Notes: generated by a model from the letters alone, not told the origin. 64,000 bases of DNA from Paenibacillus sp. BIHB 4019 (GCF_002741035.1 NZ_CP016808.1:1-64000); one strand, 5' to 3'. Positions 7,496 through 16,727 are shown, counted from the first letter of the stretch. Translations and numbers: made by a program.

Positions 7496-8827
7496 ATGAT
7501 CGACCACATTCGCCTGCTGTTTGCCCAATCGGTTGACCTGAAGGTGCAACAGCTCAAAAATGACGATTTGATTATCGAAATTGCCTATATCTCCTCTTTA
7601 TGCGACGATCAAATGATTAGCAATTATGTGCTAGTACCTTTTATGAAGGAAGAGGTGCCTTACGATAAACAGCTTCGTACGATTAGCGACTATCTAGTCG
7701 TTGATGATCCAGCTACGTGGACCGATTTGCTGCTGAAAGGCAATATTTTAATAGAAGCTCAAGGCATCGTTTACTCGCTTTACACAGCGAAAATTATTAG
7801 TAATGAAAGTACCCAAACCCAAGTAGAAAGTGCAATTCAAGGTCCGCAGCTTGCGTTGAACGAAGATTTGAAAAAATCGCTTAACCTCATCCGCAGCATG
7901 TACCACTCTCCTGAGCTGTGTGTAGAAGAGCACACCGTAGGCTCGCTGTCGAAGACGGAAATTATTGTGCTGTTTGATCAGCGCCGCGTCGATCCTACTG
8001 TATTGAATCAGTTGAGGCAAAGACTGACGAAAGCGCAAACCGAAATGCTGCAGGCCGCAGGAGAGCTGGAAACGATTTTAACCGGAAAGCAGTGGCATCT
8101 GTTCCCTACCGTCCTGATTACCGAGCGCCCGGATCGCATTACGACGGCTATCTCCAATGGTAAAATCGCCATTCTCATTAAAGGAAATATGTTTGCTCTA
8201 GTGCTGCCTGTCACCTTTTTTGACTTCATGCATGCAGTCGAGGATAACTACGAAGCCTTTTGGATGACTCGCACGCTTATTTTACTGCGCTATGTTGCGG
8301 TTGTATTGACCATTACGCTGCCTGCCCTCTATGTATCCATTATCTCTTACAATCCAGAGCTCTTTCGGGTACAGCTGGCACTCTCCATCGCCGGAAGCCG
8401 CTCGGCTGTACCCTACCCGTCCTTTATCGAGGTAATGGTTATGCTATTTATGATCGAAGCGCTAATTGAGGCCAGCATTCGGCTGCCCCGCTATATTGGT
8501 TCAACAGCTACGACCGTCGGAGGACTTATTTTGGGACAGGCGGCCCAGCAGGCCGGTCTCGTCAGCAGCATTATGATTATTGTGACCTCCGTCGTCGCCA
8601 TTTCCAATTTTGTCGTTCCGGTCAATTCCTTGTCATTTGCCATCCGCTTTCTGAAATATCCGCTCATTGTGATGGCCATCTTTTTCGGCATTACCGGTGT
8701 TACCGTTGGCTCATTCATGTACGTGGTCTATTTATGCAATTTGCGCAGCTTCGGCAAGCCTTATTTCCGCATGTTTGCAGGCACAAAATCACAGTCAGGG
8801 GACATTGGGCAGGTGAAGGTGGAATGA
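7496..8827 (+). CDS. Spore germination receptor subunit A (GerA family)
   Basis: A 443-residue GerA-family protein, the A subunit of a nutrient germinant receptor in the spore inner membrane. The N-terminal half is soluble (about 1-250) with VGSLSKTEIIVLFDQRRVDP and the conserved LFPTVLITERPDRITTAISN block. The C-terminal part holds four or five membrane segments with RTLILLRYVAVVLTITLPAL, EVMVMLFMIEALIEASIRLP and IGSTATTVGGLILGQAAQQA, all hallmarks of the family. It is somewhat shorter than the usual 480-500 residues, at the N-terminus. Strong RBS AAGGAGGAAACCCT before ATG 7496. First gene of an A-B-C operon with 4-bp overlaps. Expression in the forespore is expected for the family; a TATAAT box at 7406-7411 has no clear -35. 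Confidence 0.92.
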   Translation: MIDHIRLLFAQSVDLKVQQLKNDDLIIEIAYISSLCDDQMISNYVLVPFMKEEVPYDKQLRTISDYLVVDDPATWTDLLLKGNILIEAQGIVYSLYTAKIISNESTQTQVESAIQGPQLALNEDLKKSLNLIRSMYHSPELCVEEHTVGSLSKTEIIVLFDQRRVDPTVLNQLRQRLTKAQTEMLQAAGELETILTGKQWHLFPTVLITERPDRITTAISNGKIAILIKGNMFALVLPVTFFDFMHAVEDNYEAFWMTRTLILLRYVAVVLTITLPALYVSIISYNPELFRVQLALSIAGSRSAVPYPSFIEVMVMLFMIEALIEASIRLPRYIGSTATTVGGLILGQAAQQAGLVSSIMIIVTSVVAISNFVVPVNSLSFAIRFLKYPLIVMAIFFGITGVTVGSFMYVVYLCNLRSFGKPYFRMFAGTKSQSGDIGQVKVE

Positions 8828-9924
8828 CACGCTACTTCTTTTACAACTTTTTTCTGACCAGCTTCGTCAACTTGATGCTGTATGTGCCGCATATTCTAAT
8901 CGAACACCGCTACAGCGGCGCTGTCTCCTCGATGCTGATTTCCGGGGCCACCGGAACTTTGCTAACCTATGCCTATACTGCTGCGCTAGCGCATTTTCCC
9001 GGCATGGGACTGCCTGAAATTTTACGGGCCTATTGGCCGCGGTGGCTCGTCTCGCCCATTATGGTTTATGTGGCGATTATTTGCTTCGTATCGTCTACTA
9101 TTGTCGTGGCCGCCTTTGCGATCATGATCAACCGCTTTTTCAATCCGGAGCTGAATCCGCTGGTCATTTTATGCCTGCTCGTTATTGCCTGCAGCTATGC
9201 GGCCTCACGCTCGACGTTATCCGTACAGCATATTATCGAAGTTGGACTGCTGCTCAATGCGCCGATTATTTTTTTCGTGCTGTTCAAAATGGTGAGAAGC
9301 CCGCAGCTAAATTGGGATGCCATTCATACCGTCGCCAATTTTGTCATGGTGCGTCCAGAGCTTGGCTCTATTGCCGCCGGGGTATTTGTATTCACCGGAT
9401 TTTTCAACCTGTCGATTTTCAATCGTCTACTGCCGCCGAATTTCAGCTATACGTATCGCTGGCTCGTACCGATATTTGGCATGATAATTTTGAGCATTTC
9501 CTTCTTCGTGCCAATCGGATTCCATGGCACTGAAGCGGTAGAAGAATACCTTTATGTATGGAGCATGACTGCTGACTCGATTACGCTGCAATACGGCTTT
9601 ATCGAACGGGTATTGTTTCTGTTCCTGATTGTGTATCTAAATCTATCGCTCATTTATACGATGAGCTGCTGGCATCAAGCGATGGAATTTATTAAAAGCT
9701 GCTTCCCCAAGCTGAAGATGGCAACCGACTTCGAGGAAACGCCCGTTATCAACTATATGATTTGCGGCGTGTTTGCTATAGCTGCCGTATTTTATTTATA
9801 TTTCAGCGATGAACGTTTAGAGTTTATGTTTACACGCTATTGGCTGACGGCGATGCTGTTTTCTTATATAGCCATCGTGATTTCCGTGTTCATGCTTAGC
9901 CGAAAGGAGCGTAAATCCGCATGA
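8824..9924 (+). CDS. Spore germination permease subunit B (GerB family)
   Basis: A 366-residue endospore germination permease of the APC superfamily, the B subunit thought to bind germinant and conduct ions. Nearly the whole chain is hydrophobic, about ten membrane helices, with the family segment FPGMGLPEILRAYWPRW in the first loop. The start chosen is ATG 8824, which overlaps the TGA of the A subunit (ATGA). A frame extending back to 8734 only repeats A-subunit sequence. It couples to the C subunit with another ATGA overlap at 9921. Confidence 0.9.
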   Translation: MTRYFFYNFFLTSFVNLMLYVPHILIEHRYSGAVSSMLISGATGTLLTYAYTAALAHFPGMGLPEILRAYWPRWLVSPIMVYVAIICFVSSTIVVAAFAIMINRFFNPELNPLVILCLLVIACSYAASRSTLSVQHIIEVGLLLNAPIIFFVLFKMVRSPQLNWDAIHTVANFVMVRPELGSIAAGVFVFTGFFNLSIFNRLLPPNFSYTYRWLVPIFGMIILSISFFVPIGFHGTEAVEEYLYVWSMTADSITLQYGFIERVLFLFLIVYLNLSLIYTMSCWHQAMEFIKSCFPKLKMATDFEETPVINYMICGVFAIAAVFYLYFSDERLEFMFTRYWLTAMLFSYIAIVISVFMLSRKERKSA

Positions 9925-11027
9925 AGATGCGCTGGTTAAAGCTCATGCTGCTGGCTTTGTGCATGCTGTTGGCCTGTACAGCATTAAGCGGCTGCGGCTT
10001 TAAGGATATTGACAAACGTTATTTTATCGTGGCGATGGGTATCGATTACAGTGGCAAAAAACAAAATCCTTTTCTCATTACGCTGCGCCTCGCCATTGCC
10101 TCGCCAAAAATCGAGCCGGGGGCTGGCAAAGCGCAAGTTGAAACAATTGAAGCCGCAAGCATCGCCGAAGGTGTGCGCATGCTCAAAGCCCATGTGGACA
10201 AGGAATTGGACTTTGGCCATTGCAAAATTTTTCTCATCGGTGAGCGCGTTGCCTATAAGGATTATTCCCCTGTGCTGGATTGGATGAAAAGACGGCGGGA
10301 TATACAAAGTATTGCGAATTTGGCGATTGGCAAGCCGGATGCCCGGACGATTTTGAAAATTAATCCCCAGGCGGAGCGCTATCCGGGAAATGCGCTGTTT
10401 CTAAGCTTCGGTGCAGATGGAACGGACAATCCCTATACATATGTAGAAAATCTTTCGGATCTGACGAGGCGCGTCATGGAAAAAGGTCTGGACCCCGTCC
10501 TGCCAATTATTCGTAACGAAGGCACCAGCGGCTATATTATTAACCACACGGCGCTGCTGGATAAATCAAAAATCAAGCTAGTCCTAAAACCGGAAGAATC
10601 ACAGCTATTTAACCAGTTGGCTCAAAACTACGAGAAGTCTTCGATTCAAGGAAGTTTCTCAAACAATCGGATTGTGGGAGCCATCAGCAAAATTAAAAGC
10701 CATTATCACTTTAGCGAGCATAATGGCAAGCTTCAATTAAACATGGACGTTCGCATAAAAGCGCTTATGGAGGAAGCACCTCCACATTTGTTTGAGCAGG
10801 GCTGGGGGCAGGTGGAGCAAAAGCTAAGCCAGGACTACTCCAAATTGACGGATAAGCTGCTGATAAAAATACAGCAGGCTGGCGTCGATCCTTTCGGCTT
10901 TGGCCTGCATTACAGGGCGACTCATGGTGGCGAAGCAGCCTGGAAGCAATGGGAAAATATTTACCCGACGCTGCAATTCGCCGTCAATGCCCGAATCAAA
11001 ATCGAAGGGACCGGCCTGATTAAATAG
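9921..11027 (+). CDS. Spore germination lipoprotein subunit C (Ger(x)C family)
   Basis: A 368-residue Ger(x)C protein, the lipid-anchored C subunit of the germinant receptor on the outer face of the spore inner membrane. The signal peptide ends in the lipobox LSGC with the acylated cysteine at residue 25, followed by the typical GFKDIDKRYFIVAMGID. The C-terminal half carries the family block ending in DPFGFGLHYRATHGGEAAWK. Start ATG 9921 overlaps the GerB stop. The stop codon lies inside the terminator hairpin at 11005-11040. Confidence 0.9.
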   Translation: MKMRWLKLMLLALCMLLACTALSGCGFKDIDKRYFIVAMGIDYSGKKQNPFLITLRLAIASPKIEPGAGKAQVETIEAASIAEGVRMLKAHVDKELDFGHCKIFLIGERVAYKDYSPVLDWMKRRRDIQSIANLAIGKPDARTILKINPQAERYPGNALFLSFGADGTDNPYTYVENLSDLTRRVMEKGLDPVLPIIRNEGTSGYIINHTALLDKSKIKLVLKPEESQLFNQLAQNYEKSSIQGSFSNNRIVGAISKIKSHYHFSEHNGKLQLNMDVRIKALMEEAPPHLFEQGWGQVEQKLSQDYSKLTDKLLIKIQQAGVDPFGFGLHYRATHGGEAAWKQWENIYPTLQFAVNARIKIEGTGLIK

Positions 11028-11040
11028 GCTGCGGTCCCTT
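11005..11040 (+). terminator. Terminator of the germinant-receptor operon
   Basis: AAGGGACCG (11005-11013) pairs with CGGTCCCTT (11032-11040), followed by CGTTTGTT. The loop contains the gerC stop codon. Confidence 0.6.
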
Positions 11041-11066
11041 CGTTTGTTATGTAGGCTATGCCATGA

Positions 11067-12146
11067 TTAGTCGGCTTTCGAAGCTAGCCGGTCCGTCTGG
11101 CGTAGCTGCTCAATCGTGCGGACGCCAATGCCGAACATCGCCGCCTTTAATTCAAACTCAATTCGCTCAAACTGCTGGGTAAGCTGGCGAATTGACAGGT
11201 CGGTCGTCCCATGCACCGCTTGCGGCAATAAGACGCGCCCAAAGCCAGCGAGATTCGCTCCAAGCGCAATCGCTTTAGCCGCATCAACACCATGCCTTAA
11301 TCCGCCGCTCGCTATGACATTCATATGCGGCAACGTGCTGCGAATCGCGCTAACGCTTTCCGCTGTCGGAATGCCCCAATCGGCAAATGCCTCCGCAGCT
11401 TGCCGGCGCAATCCATCACCCGCCCGGTATTTCTCGACCTGGCTCCATGAAGTTCCCCCCGCTCCAGCGGCGTCAATAAAGGAAATGCCTGCATTCGCTA
11501 GCATTGCGGCGGTACCCGCATCAATGCCCCAGCCTACTTCCTTCACACCGACTGGCACAGGGAGGGCGCGGCATACTTGCTCAATTCGCGTCAGCAAGCC
11601 GCGGAAGTCCGTGTTGCCTTCCGGCTGAAAAACCTCCTGCATGCTGTTGACGTGAAGCACGAGGGCATTCGCCTCTGCTATGTCAACTGCACGCAAGCAA
11701 TCATCCGTACCGAAGCCGTAATTCAGCTGTACCGCTCCGAGATTGGCGATGATCGGTACCGAAGGCGCCTCCATTCTAATATGGAAGGAGGCTGCCAAGT
11801 CCTCACGCTCAATAGCCGCCCGCATGGAACCGAGACCAATCGCCCAGCCTCGTGCCTCGGCAGCCTCAGCCAGGCGGCGGTTAATAGCCCCAGCCTCCGA
11901 GGTGCCTCCGGTCATAGAGCTGACGAGCAGCGGCGCTTTCATCGGCGAATTGAACCACTCCGTCTTAAGTTCAATTTCCTCAAATGACAGCTCAGGCAGC
12001 GCATTATGACGGAACCGCAGTCGATCAAGCCCTGTATCGATATGCTGGCCGTTCACTTCCTCCTGCAAGCAAATGCGGATATGCTCATTTTTGCGTTTCG
12101 CGGTTTTCGCCGCTTCCTCCGCCTCCGTACGCTGCGTTGTCGTCAT
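11067..12146 (-). CDS. fni: Type 2 isopentenyl-diphosphate delta-isomerase
   Basis: FMN- and NADPH-dependent isomerase that interconverts isopentenyl and dimethylallyl diphosphate in isoprenoid synthesis. 359 residues, normal for the family. KRKNEHIRICL near the N-terminus is the substrate-binding block, SSMTGGTSEAG (about 76-86) binds FMN, RHNALPELSFEEIEL is characteristic, and the glycine-rich IASGGLRHGVDAAKAIALGA lies near the C-terminus. Start ATG 12146 is set by AGGAGGTAAAGGCA; the longer frame to 12248 has no RBS and runs through the promoter region. It is divergent from nagB. Confidence 0.92.
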   Translation of the reverse strand: MTTTQRTEAEEAAKTAKRKNEHIRICLQEEVNGQHIDTGLDRLRFRHNALPELSFEEIELKTEWFNSPMKAPLLVSSMTGGTSEAGAINRRLAEAAEARGWAIGLGSMRAAIEREDLAASFHIRMEAPSVPIIANLGAVQLNYGFGTDDCLRAVDIAEANALVLHVNSMQEVFQPEGNTDFRGLLTRIEQVCRALPVPVGVKEVGWGIDAGTAAMLANAGISFIDAAGAGGTSWSQVEKYRAGDGLRRQAAEAFADWGIPTAESVSAIRSTLPHMNVIASGGLRHGVDAAKAIALGANLAGFGRVLLPQAVHGTTDLSIRQLTQQFERIEFELKAAMFGIGVRTIEQLRQTDRLASKAD

Positions 12147-12210
12147 TGCCTTTACCTCCTGCAAATATTCTATCCGTCCATCATAACATACGCTGTGAGT
12201 ACATGTTAAA

Positions 12211-12248
12211 TTGATTGTAAAAATCATTAATATGAACTTTACAATCAA
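12211..12248. promoter_or_regulatory. Inverted repeat in the fni/nagB divergent region
   Basis: TTGATTGTAAA (12211-12221) and TTTACAATCAA (12238-12248) are perfect 11-bp arms separated by 16 bp, placed between two divergent genes. The size and position suit a dimeric-repressor operator. It does not resemble the known NagR/DasR box. The cognate regulator is unknown. Confidence 0.4.
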
Positions 12249-12309
12249 AATTATTGTTAAAAAGATATTTTTGGTTTAAAATAAAATCATAACCTGAAGG
12301 AGGCGCTTC

Positions 12310-13038
12310 ATGATGCAAATCATTCACTTTAACGACTGGGAGCTGCTTGACGCTTATGCGGCTCAAACCATTATTAATAAAGTCCAAGAAAAGCCAAATG
12401 CGGTGCTAGGGCTCGCTACAGGCTCGACACCTCTAGGCATCTATGCCAAAATAATAGAAGCATACCGCAGCAAGGAAGTCTCGTTCGCCCAGACGACTAC
12501 CGTCAATTTGGACGAATATGTAGGCCTGCCTGCCGAGCATGAACAAAGCTATGCTTATTATATGAAGCAGCATTTATTTTCCCATATTGATATTGCAGAC
12601 GATCATTATCATTTGCCTAATGGGCTGGCTGAAAATTTGGAAGCCGAATGCGACCGTTACGACCAGCTGCTGGAGCAGAACCCGATCGATATTCAGTTGC
12701 TTGGGCTCGGACATAACGGACATATCGGATTTAATGAGCCCGACACTAAGCTATCCGCGGGTACCCATGCCGTTCAGCTGAAGGCGGCTACGCTGGAAGC
12801 AAATGCCCGTTTTTTCGCATCGGCCGCAGAAGTTCCGAAGATGGCGCTGACGATGGGTGTTGGCTCCATCTTGAAAGCACACACCATTATACTCGTGGTT
12901 CGCGGCGCAGATAAGGCGGAGATTGTAGAGCAAGCGTTGACCGGCCCTATTACAACCGATGTGCCGGCTTCGCTGCTCCAGACGCATCCCCGGGTTATCG
13001 TGCTTCTCGACCGCGAAGCTGGAAGGAAGCTGAAATAA
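12310..13038 (+). CDS. nagB: Glucosamine-6-phosphate deaminase
   Basis: Converts glucosamine-6-phosphate to fructose-6-phosphate and ammonia, the last step of amino-sugar catabolism. 242 residues, the short NagB form of Gram-positives. Landmarks: GLATGSTPLGIY (34-45, phosphate binding), NLDEYVGL (66-73, catalytic aspartate) and GLGHNGHIGFNEP (132-144, catalytic histidine region). Start ATG 12310 after GAAGGAGGCGCTTC; a second ATG follows at once. nagA begins one base after its stop. Confidence 0.94.
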   Translation: MMQIIHFNDWELLDAYAAQTIINKVQEKPNAVLGLATGSTPLGIYAKIIEAYRSKEVSFAQTTTVNLDEYVGLPAEHEQSYAYYMKQHLFSHIDIADDHYHLPNGLAENLEAECDRYDQLLEQNPIDIQLLGLGHNGHIGFNEPDTKLSAGTHAVQLKAATLEANARFFASAAEVPKMALTMGVGSILKAHTIILVVRGADKAEIVEQALTGPITTDVPASLLQTHPRVIVLLDREAGRKLK

Positions 13039-13039
13039 T

Positions 13040-14233
13040 ATGAAAAACTCGCCCTCCTCCTGGGTGATTCATCACGTCCATATCGTCTTGGAAGACCGGA
13101 TCATTGCCGGCAGTGCCGTTATTATAAATGGCCTCATTCACCGCCTGCTGGAAAATGCTGCTGTTCTTAGCGCTGAGGAGCAGGAGCTGCCCGCTATAGA
13201 TGGAGCCGGGGGCTATTTATTGCCGGGCTTTATCGACGTCCATGTGCATGGCGGCTTTGGCGCCGACTTTATGGACGCCAGCCGCAGCAGCTACGACACG
13301 ATTACCCGTTTCCACGCTTCCCAGGGCACAACGGGCATGCTGGCGACGACAATGACCGCTTCTAAAGAAGCGATCGAGTCGGTTCTGCATGCAGCAGCGG
13401 ATTACAGAAGCGGCGGCATGCCCTATGCCGCTCTGCTTGGTATCCATCTGGAAGGACCGTTTCTGAATGAAAAATGGATCGGTGCGCAAAATCCGGCCTA
13501 CCTCTCGCCCCCACGGCAGGACTGGCTGGAGGCATGGACTGCGCAATTTCCCGATTTGATTCAAATTTTGACGCTTGCGCCTGAACGGGAGGGCTCCCTT
13601 CCGCTCATTGCCTGGCTTGCTGAAAATAATATCGTCGCCGCTTGCGGCCATACCGATGCCTCCTTCGCGGATATTGAAGCCGCAGCAGACGCTGGACTGT
13701 CCCACGCCGTCCATACGTATAATGCAATGCGTCCGCTGCATCACCGCGAGCCGGGAACCGTCGGCGCTGTTCTCAGCGATCCTCGGATATGCGCCGAGCT
13801 CATAGCCGATGGGCATCATGTCCATCCGGGAGCAATCCGGCTGCTTGCAGCTGCCAAACCGGCAGACAAGCTTATTCTCATTACCGATGCCATGTCGGCA
13901 GCGGGCATGCCCGACGGGAATTACTCGCTTGGCGGCTTGGCCGTCGAGATGAAGGATCAGGTTGCCCGCCTGCAAGGCAGCGGCAGTCTCGCAGGCAGCA
14001 GTCTGACGATGCTGCGTGCCTTCCGGTACATGCTGGCCAACACTGCGCTGTCTGTCGCCGAAGTTAGCCGCTGCGCCAGCGGTAATGCGGCTAAGCAGCT
14101 CGGCATCTACGAGCAGACCGGCTCCATCGCATGCGGCAAGCAAGCAGATGTCATATTGACGGATGCGGATTTCTCCGCAGTGAGCCATACTTGGGTAAAC
14201 GGCAAGCTTGTGTTCGATGCTTCCCAAAATTAA
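13040..14233 (+). CDS. nagA: N-acetylglucosamine-6-phosphate deacetylase
   Basis: Removes the acetyl group from GlcNAc-6-phosphate to feed NagB. 397 residues of the amidohydrolase fold. Metal-binding GFIDVHVHGG is at about 63-72, the catalytic LEGPFLNE block near 147, GHTDASFADIEAAADAGLSH with HTYNAM near 220, and ITDAMSAAGMPDG with the catalytic aspartate near 283. Lies 1 nt after nagB, so cotranscribed and probably coupled. Closed by the strong terminator at 14249-14287. Confidence 0.94.
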   Translation: MKNSPSSWVIHHVHIVLEDRIIAGSAVIINGLIHRLLENAAVLSAEEQELPAIDGAGGYLLPGFIDVHVHGGFGADFMDASRSSYDTITRFHASQGTTGMLATTMTASKEAIESVLHAAADYRSGGMPYAALLGIHLEGPFLNEKWIGAQNPAYLSPPRQDWLEAWTAQFPDLIQILTLAPEREGSLPLIAWLAENNIVAACGHTDASFADIEAAADAGLSHAVHTYNAMRPLHHREPGTVGAVLSDPRICAELIADGHHVHPGAIRLLAAAKPADKLILITDAMSAAGMPDGNYSLGGLAVEMKDQVARLQGSGSLAGSSLTMLRAFRYMLANTALSVAEVSRCASGNAAKQLGIYEQTGSIACGKQADVILTDADFSAVSHTWVNGKLVFDASQN

Positions 14234-14248
14234 ACGATCTTCTCTATT

Positions 14249-14287
14249 AATAAAGCCGTCCCTTCCTAGCAGCAGGGGCGGCTTTAT
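14249..14287 (+). terminator. Terminator after nagBA
   Basis: AATAAAGCCG.CCC pairs with GGG.CGGCTTTATT around a 12-base loop. The A-rich and T-rich flanks make it potentially bidirectional. Confidence 0.75.
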
Positions 14288-14428
14288 TCGTATGGAATAT
14301 CCAGCATAAACTTTGCTTTAATTAAGCTTATTTCCGGCAGATGAATCCAATTGCAGCTCACAGCTAGCCTCTTTAACCTATTTCGGATAAAATTGGATAA
14401 GTCATTCCGCTTAAAGAAAGGAGAAGCT

Positions 14429-15928
14429 GTGCGCTTATTCCACTCATTCCAATCGATACGTTCTTTTTCTGCTCAAACGTTCACTTTTATAGGAGGCTTA
14501 TTTTTCGTTGTCGTTTTCGCTGCATCCTTTATGAATACAGCGCAGCTGCTCCAAAGTCCCTTGCTTGCCGCTAGCGGTGTTTTCCTTACACTTATCCTTA
14601 TACTTGCCGCCTCCTGGCTGCTTGGACGCCAAATATCGGCTAAAGGCTATTTGCTCGCACTCATAGCGATCAGCCTGCTGGCCCGGCTCGGCTGGATTAT
14701 TTGGATCGATACACCTCCCGATTCCGATTTCCTGTTTATGTATAATGCTGCCAAGCTAGCAGCAGCAGGCGATTTTTCATTTAATCAGGATGAATATTTC
14801 CTCAGCTGGGTGTACCAGTTTGGCTTTACGATGTATGAAGCGGGCATGATCAAGCTATTTGGCGGAGCAGCACTGTTCATGCTTAAGCTAGTTAATGTGC
14901 TGTTCAGTGCAGCGACCGTGCTGCTCGTTTATTACACTGCCCTAGAGCTGTTTAACGAGCATACGGCGCGAATTGCGGGGCTGCTGTATGCGCTCTATAT
15001 TCCCAATATTATCATGTGCTCGGTACTGACGAATCAGCATTGGTCGACATTCTTTTTCACACTCGGCTGCCTGCTTATCATTAGTAAAAGCTTCGAAAAC
15101 AAATACGGCTGGCTTCTAATTGGCCTCTCCTTCGGACTTGCGAACTTGATGAGACCGCTAAGCCTCGTGTATTTAGCTGGCTTTGCTGCCTTTCTACTGC
15201 TATTTCGCTTATTCAAGGCGAACTTCGGCAATCATAGGTCTGCCGGGCGATCAATTGGCAAATCCACTACCTTACTGCTTGCCCGTGCCGCAGGCGTGTT
15301 TATTATTTTTTATATGGTGCAAGCTTTAGCCAGCTATGCACTCGTGCAAAGCGAAGCCTCGCAATACCCGTTATCTAACCGGGAGCCTTATTGGAAATTC
15401 GTCGTAGGATTAAATGCGGAAACAGATGGCAGATGGTCGCTTGAGGATGGCAAGCACGTGCTGCAATTTAAGCTTGGAGAGGAGCGCGACGCAGCAGAAC
15501 TGGCATTGATCAAGGAGCGTCTCGCCGATCCGGCCGCAGTAGCCTCACTGTTTGCACGAAAGCTCGCTATTTTTTGGGGCGAAGAGGATTCGGCGGTTAT
15601 GTGGAGCTTGAAGGATATGAATCAGGAACAGCTTGCTGCCGTCCTAAAAATAGCGGAGCGCTTCCTCTTCACTGCCATGAGCGCAGCAGGAGCCTATTCG
15701 CTGTACAGCTTATGGCGCAGCAGGTTTGCCGAGCAGCATAAGGCCGGCCACATGCTTTTTCTGATTTTACTGCTGGGCTATGCGTTCGTGCAGCTTTGGA
15801 TTGAAATACAAGCAAGATATCGGCTCGATCTGCTTCCATGCTTTATTTTATTGCAGAGTTACGGTATCTATTTGATGCAAATGAAACGAACAGCGCGGCG
15901 AAAAATAAAGGCCAGCTCCCTGAATTGA
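14429..15928 (+). CDS. Membrane glycosyltransferase, GT39/ArnT-like (PMT superfamily)
   Basis: About 499 residues with some eleven hydrophobic helices. The first extracytoplasmic loop has the acidic pair of GT-C enzymes (IDTPPDSDFLFMYNAAKLA), followed by QFGFTMYEAGMIKLFG and the ALYIPNIIMCSVLTNQHW helix typical of Firmicutes ArnT/PMT-like transferases that use polyprenyl-phosphate sugars. Acceptor unknown. The start chosen is GTG 14429, five bases after AAAGGAG; an upstream ATG at 14351 lacks an RBS. The C-terminal 20 residues are Lys/Arg-rich. It stands alone between two terminators. Confidence 0.72.
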   Translation: MRLFHSFQSIRSFSAQTFTFIGGLFFVVVFAASFMNTAQLLQSPLLAASGVFLTLILILAASWLLGRQISAKGYLLALIAISLLARLGWIIWIDTPPDSDFLFMYNAAKLAAAGDFSFNQDEYFLSWVYQFGFTMYEAGMIKLFGGAALFMLKLVNVLFSAATVLLVYYTALELFNEHTARIAGLLYALYIPNIIMCSVLTNQHWSTFFFTLGCLLIISKSFENKYGWLLIGLSFGLANLMRPLSLVYLAGFAAFLLLFRLFKANFGNHRSAGRSIGKSTTLLLARAAGVFIIFYMVQALASYALVQSEASQYPLSNREPYWKFVVGLNAETDGRWSLEDGKHVLQFKLGEERDAAELALIKERLADPAAVASLFARKLAIFWGEEDSAVMWSLKDMNQEQLAAVLKIAERFLFTAMSAAGAYSLYSLWRSRFAEQHKAGHMLFLILLLGYAFVQLWIEIQARYRLDLLPCFILLQSYGIYLMQMKRTARRKIKASSLN

Positions 15929-15957
15929 AGGCAGCCGACCTTTAAATATGGAGCAGC

Positions 15958-16015
15958 AGCAGCGGAAGTTGCCATTGTCCGAGCAGTTATCGGCACGATT
16001 CCGCTGCTTTATTTT
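15958..16015 (+). terminator. Terminator after the GT39-like gene
   Basis: AGCAGCGGAA (15958-15967) pairs with TTCCGCTGCT (15999-16008) and is followed by TTATTTT. The 31-base loop can fold further. Confidence 0.6.
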
Positions 16016-16017
16016 AA

Positions 16018-16039
16018 TTAATGAATGATCATTCATTAA
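16018..16039. promoter_or_regulatory. TetR-type palindrome downstream of the tetR gene
   Basis: A perfect 22-bp palindrome centred on GATC; its inner 18 bp AATGAATGATCATTCATT match the palindrome in front of the tetR gene at 14 of 18 positions. It lies just beyond the 3' end of the regulator gene, between two convergent genes, so its target promoter is unclear. Confidence 0.5.
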
Positions 16040-16051
16040 AATTCAAAAAAT

Positions 16052-16624
16052 TTATCGCTTTATCGCGTCCCAGCTCATTTTAATCGCGCTATCCAGCTTT
16101 TCAGGCGTAAACTCAAAATCACCTTTAAACTGCTCTTTAACCAGTTCGGCTACTGGCAAAATAGAATACGTAATCAGCATATGATTATCTACATCCTTGA
16201 ACAGCTGCTGCTGCTTGCCGCTCTCAAAAAACTCAAATATAGGCATATACAGCGCGGCGCTTTCTTCCAAGCACCAATTTTGCAGCAAGGGCGAGTTCGA
16301 GATTTGTTCCATAAACATAAAATAAGATTTGTGCTCCTGTACAAATTGGATAAAATTGCGAATGTACAGATTAAAGCGCTGCTCGATCGGTGCCGAATGG
16401 TCTACCCCATTAAACAGCTTATCGCTCATTATTTTTTTCGCTTTTAAATACGTCTTGCCGAGCATATCCTCCTTATTCTCAAAATAAATGTAAATTGTAG
16501 CTGCGGATACATTCGCCCGCTTGGCGATTTTAGAAATGGACGTTTCCGAAATGCCAATTTCGTTAATCAACTGAATCGTAGCTTCAAAAATTAATTCTAT
16601 TTTATTTTCATCTCTTAGTCTCAT
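16052..16624 (-). CDS. TetR/AcrR family transcriptional regulator
   Basis: A 190-residue repressor. The N-terminal helix-turn-helix is plain: KIELIFEATIQLINEIG, then TSISKIAKRANVSAATIYIY (about 29-48) and FENKEDML. The C-terminal 140 residues are the ligand-binding/dimerisation part and resemble no specific subgroup I can name. A perfect 18-bp palindrome at 16633-16650 just upstream implies autoregulation. No efflux pump or enzyme gene is adjacent; its nearest neighbours are a terminated GT39 gene and the kdgK-deoR pair. Confidence 0.85.
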   Translation of the reverse strand: MRLRDENKIELIFEATIQLINEIGISETSISKIAKRANVSAATIYIYFENKEDMLGKTYLKAKKIMSDKLFNGVDHSAPIEQRFNLYIRNFIQFVQEHKSYFMFMEQISNSPLLQNWCLEESAALYMPIFEFFESGKQQQLFKDVDNHMLITYSILPVAELVKEQFKGDFEFTPEKLDSAIKMSWDAIKR

Positions 16625-16632
16625 GCGTCAAC

Positions 16633-16650
16633 AATAAACGATCGTTTATT
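16633..16650. promoter_or_regulatory. Candidate TetR operator upstream of the tetR gene
   Basis: AATAAACGATCGTTTATT is a perfect 18-bp palindrome 9 bp upstream of the tetR start codon, the usual place for an autoregulatory operator. The similar palindrome at 16020-16037 differs only at four symmetric positions. Confidence 0.6.
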
Positions 16651-16727
16651 TATTGTCAATACTAAACGACAGCTGGCAGATTGGCCCCCATTTTTATGCG
16701 ACGACCAAGCCAAGGAATACAAAGACA

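Noticed and set aside
11067..11628. Plus-strand frames antisense to fni
   Set aside because: Shadow frames; the minus-strand protein is a complete, well-conserved isomerase.
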